The position numbers and the translations under genes were made by a program. Positions 5,893-7,246 of a stretch of DNA of 7,246 bases are shown here, piece by piece; within the stretch, counting starts at the first letter, position 1; every line of letters begins with the position of its first letter. Below the pieces are notes generated by a model. It was given only the letters and a program-made list of their open reading frames with translations. It was not told the origin of the DNA and did no database searches. Origin of the DNA: Methanocellaceae archaeon UBA148 (GTDB taxonomy: Archaea > Halobacteriota > UBA148); assembly GCA_002495885.1 (NCBI GenBank), contig DAHG01000050.1:1-7246 (forward strand), in the 5' to 3' direction.

Positions 5893-5972
5893 CTCCAAGG
5901 TTTATCTCCCTCTCCCGGGTCTTCTGTAAACTGAGCATGCCATTGACTGCTGAAGCGAAAAACTGTCATTAT

Positions 5973-6704
5973 TTATGGATGCAGAGATGAGTTTGCAGTG
6001 ATATTAGAAATAACATTAATAATAGGTGGCGATAGTCTAGGCCCTATAATATAATTTATAATATATCCTAAAATTAACATAATTATACCAAAATATATTG
6101 GATGCTTCTGAGGAAAATTCTTAGGATTTGCAAGACTAATTCCATCTACTATGGCATCAATCAATCCTTTTGGGATCTCTTGTGTTCTTTCGTTTTTCCA
6201 TATTCCTTTCCATCGGTCAAGTTCAGTTTCGCGGATATACCCTTTTATTCTCAAGCTTAAATCTCTTATTTCCTTGTAAACGGTGATCGTATCGTATCTT
6301 AATGGGTCTTCGCCTTTTAGTGTTGATTCTTGTGCTCTTTCTAGCAGTTCATTAAATTTGGTTGTCTTGGTTTGAAATAGATCAAATCCAACGGAGATGC
6401 AATGATTTGCAGTTGTGGGATGAGCTAAAATGGGATCGATGAAGTAGTTTTTGAAGCTTAAACTATAGAAATAATAGCACAATACCGTGAGATCACGTAA
6501 ATCTTGATCTGCGTTGTGCAGATGCCTATCCTTTTCATCACCATCAGACCCGGAATTGAAGCTATTCGCTACACTTGTGAGGATCTCAACAACTTTGGCG
6601 TTTATATCTACCGTTTCATAGTCAATCCAGTCATATACTATCGCGTATGCAGGCAAAAACTCCGTTCTATAAAATGAAAATAAATCCTCACACAAAAAAG
6701 GCAT
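5973..6704 (-). CDS. Hypothetical protein with one C-terminal membrane segment (243 aa)
   Basis: I do not recognise the family. Residues 1-200 look like a soluble, mostly helical domain with many aromatic residues. It contains a polar linker, NSFNSGSDGDEKDRHLHNAD (48-67), and a Tyr/Phe-rich helix VLCYYFYSLSFKNYF (74-88). A charged helical stretch covers 115-175 (KFNELLERAQES, EIRDLSLRIKGYIRE). Residues 202-220 (PIYFGIIMLILGYIINYII) are one transmembrane helix, preceded by Lys-rich NPKNFPQK, which predicts a cytoplasmic N-terminal domain with a short external tail of about 23 residues. The start ATG lies nine bases after the stop of a 51-residue gene, so the two are probably one transcript; the ribosome binding site is weak (AAGGCCGG), consistent with coupling. 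The tail-anchored architecture would suit a membrane-acting effector or a signalling protein, but no catalytic motif is visible. Confidence 0.75.
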   Translation of the reverse strand: MPFLCEDLFSFYRTEFLPAYAIVYDWIDYETVDINAKVVEILTSVANSFNSGSDGDEKDRHLHNADQDLRDLTVLCYYFYSLSFKNYFIDPILAHPTTANHCISVGFDLFQTKTTKFNELLERAQESTLKGEDPLRYDTITVYKEIRDLSLRIKGYIRETELDRWKGIWKNERTQEIPKGLIDAIVDGISLANPKNFPQKHPIYFGIIMLILGYIINYIIGPRLSPPIINVISNITANSSLHP

Positions 6705-6713
6705 AATCCGGCC

Positions 6714-6869
6714 TTAGTGTATCAGGGTTTGAATCATCTTTTCGAATCGAGGGCCTTTTATTACGTTACCATCGCGAGTGATTAGCATATGCTCTTTTCT
6801 TTCTAGGTAGGCCCGGCCTTTTCCTTTTTTTACCGTCTCTGCCATGCCACATTTTGCTGTCCTTGTCAT
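6714..6869 (-). CDS. Small basic protein (51 aa), first gene of a two-gene unit
   Basis: The frame begins ATG 6869 (MTRTAKCGMAETVKKGKGRA), includes ITRDGNVIKGPRF and ends MIQTLIH. It is preceded by GGAGGT six bases before the ATG, one of the best ribosome binding sites in the window. The stop is nine bases before the next gene. By my count it has 12 Lys/Arg against 5 Asp/Glu, with no signal peptide, membrane segment or zinc-binding cysteine set. Residues 28-38 (MLITRDGNVIK) look like a beta-turn-beta. A basic small protein ahead of a membrane-anchored partner could be a nucleic-acid-binding regulator or antitoxin-like factor; that is only a guess from the arrangement. I do not recognise the family. 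Confidence 0.7.
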   Translation of the reverse strand: MTRTAKCGMAETVKKGKGRAYLERKEHMLITRDGNVIKGPRFEKMIQTLIH

Positions 6870-6875
6870 GCTATA

Positions 6876-6881
6876 ACCTCC
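6876..6881 (-). promoter_or_regulatory. Ribosome binding site GGAGGT for the 51-residue gene
   Basis: GGAGGT reads on the minus strand six bases before ATG 6869 and perfectly complements the anti-Shine-Dalgarno core. It is the main evidence that this short frame is translated. Confidence 0.75.
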
Positions 6882-6889
6882 GAGGGGGA

Positions 6890-7037
6890 TAAAACACCTG
6901 ATCGTGTGATTAGGTGGTTCGTGTTTGGTTCATTTGCTTTGCAGATGACCGTTTTATTGATTATCTGATTATCTGATAACTAGTTATATCAACTATAAAT
7001 CTGATTCGGTTTGATTCATTCACGATAGTAAAACACC
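6890..7037. repeat. 130-base segment flanked by 9-base direct repeats, MITE-like
   Basis: TAAAACACC occurs exactly at 6890-6898 and 7029-7037. Just inside, at the same two-base offset on each side, lie ATCGTG (6901-6906) and its inverse complement CACGAT (7021-7026). The layout (direct repeat, two bases, inverted hexamer) is that of a small transposed element with a 9-base target duplication. The interior is AT-rich, non-coding, and holds a tandem GATTATCT (6959-6974) and the palindrome ATAACTAGTTAT (6976-6987). The terminal repeats are very short, so a pair of regulator half-sites is an alternative. Confidence 0.4.
6993..7000 (-). promoter_or_regulatory. Possible TATA element for the small-protein operon
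   Basis: ATTTATAG reads on the minus strand in AT-rich DNA, just upstream of the 12-base palindrome ATAACTAGTTAT (6976-6987). Transcription starting about 25 bases downstream would leave a leader of roughly 100 bases before ATG 6869 and would place the palindrome and the GATTATCT repeats near the start site, where a repressor could act. Other AT-rich sites nearby could serve instead. Confidence 0.3.
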
Positions 7038-7052
7038 AAACGTGATTTAATC

Positions 7053-7246
7053 GGGTAGCGTGCCATATCTGCTGTAATTTCACAGTGGCCCTGTATCCTG
7101 ATTCTACTCTACTCTTCCAATGATAAATACCTTTTACCTGTTATCCAACCCTCGTTAATGTCCATCATGATGCAAACCGCCACCCTCAGAAGCGACTGAT
7201 CATTTGAATAGGCTCCAGCCACACGACTTCTTCGTTTCAGCTCCTT
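7053..7246 (-). mobile_element. IS256-family insertion sequence, one end (continues past the window)
   Basis: The element is defined by its transposase C-terminus (7109-7246) and by an outer terminal repeat beginning GGGTAGCGTGCCATATCTGC on the plus strand at 7053. This resembles IS256-family ends, which run inward as GGTAGTGTCcCAA----TGTAAATT; the matching TGTAATTT follows at 7073-7080. The spacing from stop codon to end, about 56 bases, is normal for the family. The other end and any 8-9 base target duplication lie outside the window; the bases adjoining this end are GATTTAATC (7044-7052). Confidence 0.7.
7109..7246 (-). CDS. IS256-family transposase, C-terminal 45 residues (partial)
   Basis: The frame enters from the right edge and ends at TAG 7109. 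It reads KELKRRSRVAGAYSNDQSLL, then INEGWITGKRYLSLEE at the end. IS256-family (mutator-type, DDE) transposases end with a conserved block of the form E-x-KRRTRVVGxFPN-x-x-S-x-LRL, followed by E-x-x-E-x-W-x-x-x-[KR]RY. The match is clear, with substitutions such as AGAYSND for the usual VGxFPNE. The catalytic residues lie upstream, outside the window, so whether the copy is active cannot be judged. Confidence 0.85.
   Translation of the reverse strand, partial: KELKRRSRVAGAYSNDQSLLRVAVCIMMDINEGWITGKRYLSLEE

Noticed and set aside
5863..5972. Short minus-strand frame ending ...NPLRVDKK
   Set aside because: It lies across the IS3 terminal repeat and has no start or family resemblance; its Leu-Arg text is explained by the repeat.
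1..7246. CRISPR array, tRNA or rRNA genes
   Set aside because: I saw no regularly spaced direct repeats and no stretch with tRNA arm or rRNA consensus features on either strand.

Overview
The window looks archaeal, most likely from a methanogen of the Methanothrix/Methanosarcina kind. This is an inference from three things. Two secreted substrate-binding proteins carry dockerin-type calcium loops. One gene has an archaeal BRE/TATA arrangement placed for a leaderless transcript. Other genes have strong Shine-Dalgarno sites of the GGAGGTGA type. No gene here fixes the genus.

Positions 1-719 are AT-rich DNA followed by a decayed minus-strand reading frame I cannot name. Positions 720-5124 hold the core of the window: four minus-strand genes read in the order SAM methyltransferase (4372-5124), dockerin/substrate-binding protein (3023-4327), a second dockerin/substrate-binding protein (1665-2897), and a second methyltransferase (720-1550). 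The two methyltransferases are homologous, and so are the two binding proteins. The block therefore looks like a duplicated methyltransferase plus binding-protein unit. A BRE/TATA promoter and a 15-base palindrome lie just before the first gene. A 96-base inverted-repeat element with 27-base arms separates the two binding-protein genes. The binding proteins resemble the iron-siderophore/cobalamin (FecB/BtuF-like) ABC family, but no permease or ATPase is in the window. A plausible picture is capture of a metal complex or corrinoid at the cell surface coupled to a cytoplasmic methylation step; that is inference.

Positions 5230-5892 are a gene graveyard on the plus strand. It holds a tetratricopeptide-repeat remnant with two frameshifts, then the N-terminal part of a DUF1016/YhcG-type nuclease gene with two single-A frameshifts. 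That gene is cut off by the inverted left end of an IS3-family element, including the first codons of its OrfA.

Positions 5973-6869 are a compact minus-strand pair: a 51-residue basic protein with an excellent ribosome binding site, then a 243-residue protein with one C-terminal membrane segment. Neither is recognised. Upstream, a 130-base AT-rich segment is flanked by exact 9-base direct repeats and may be a small insertion that supplies the promoter. The right edge (7053-7246) is the transposase C-terminus and terminal repeat of an IS256-family element that continues beyond the window.
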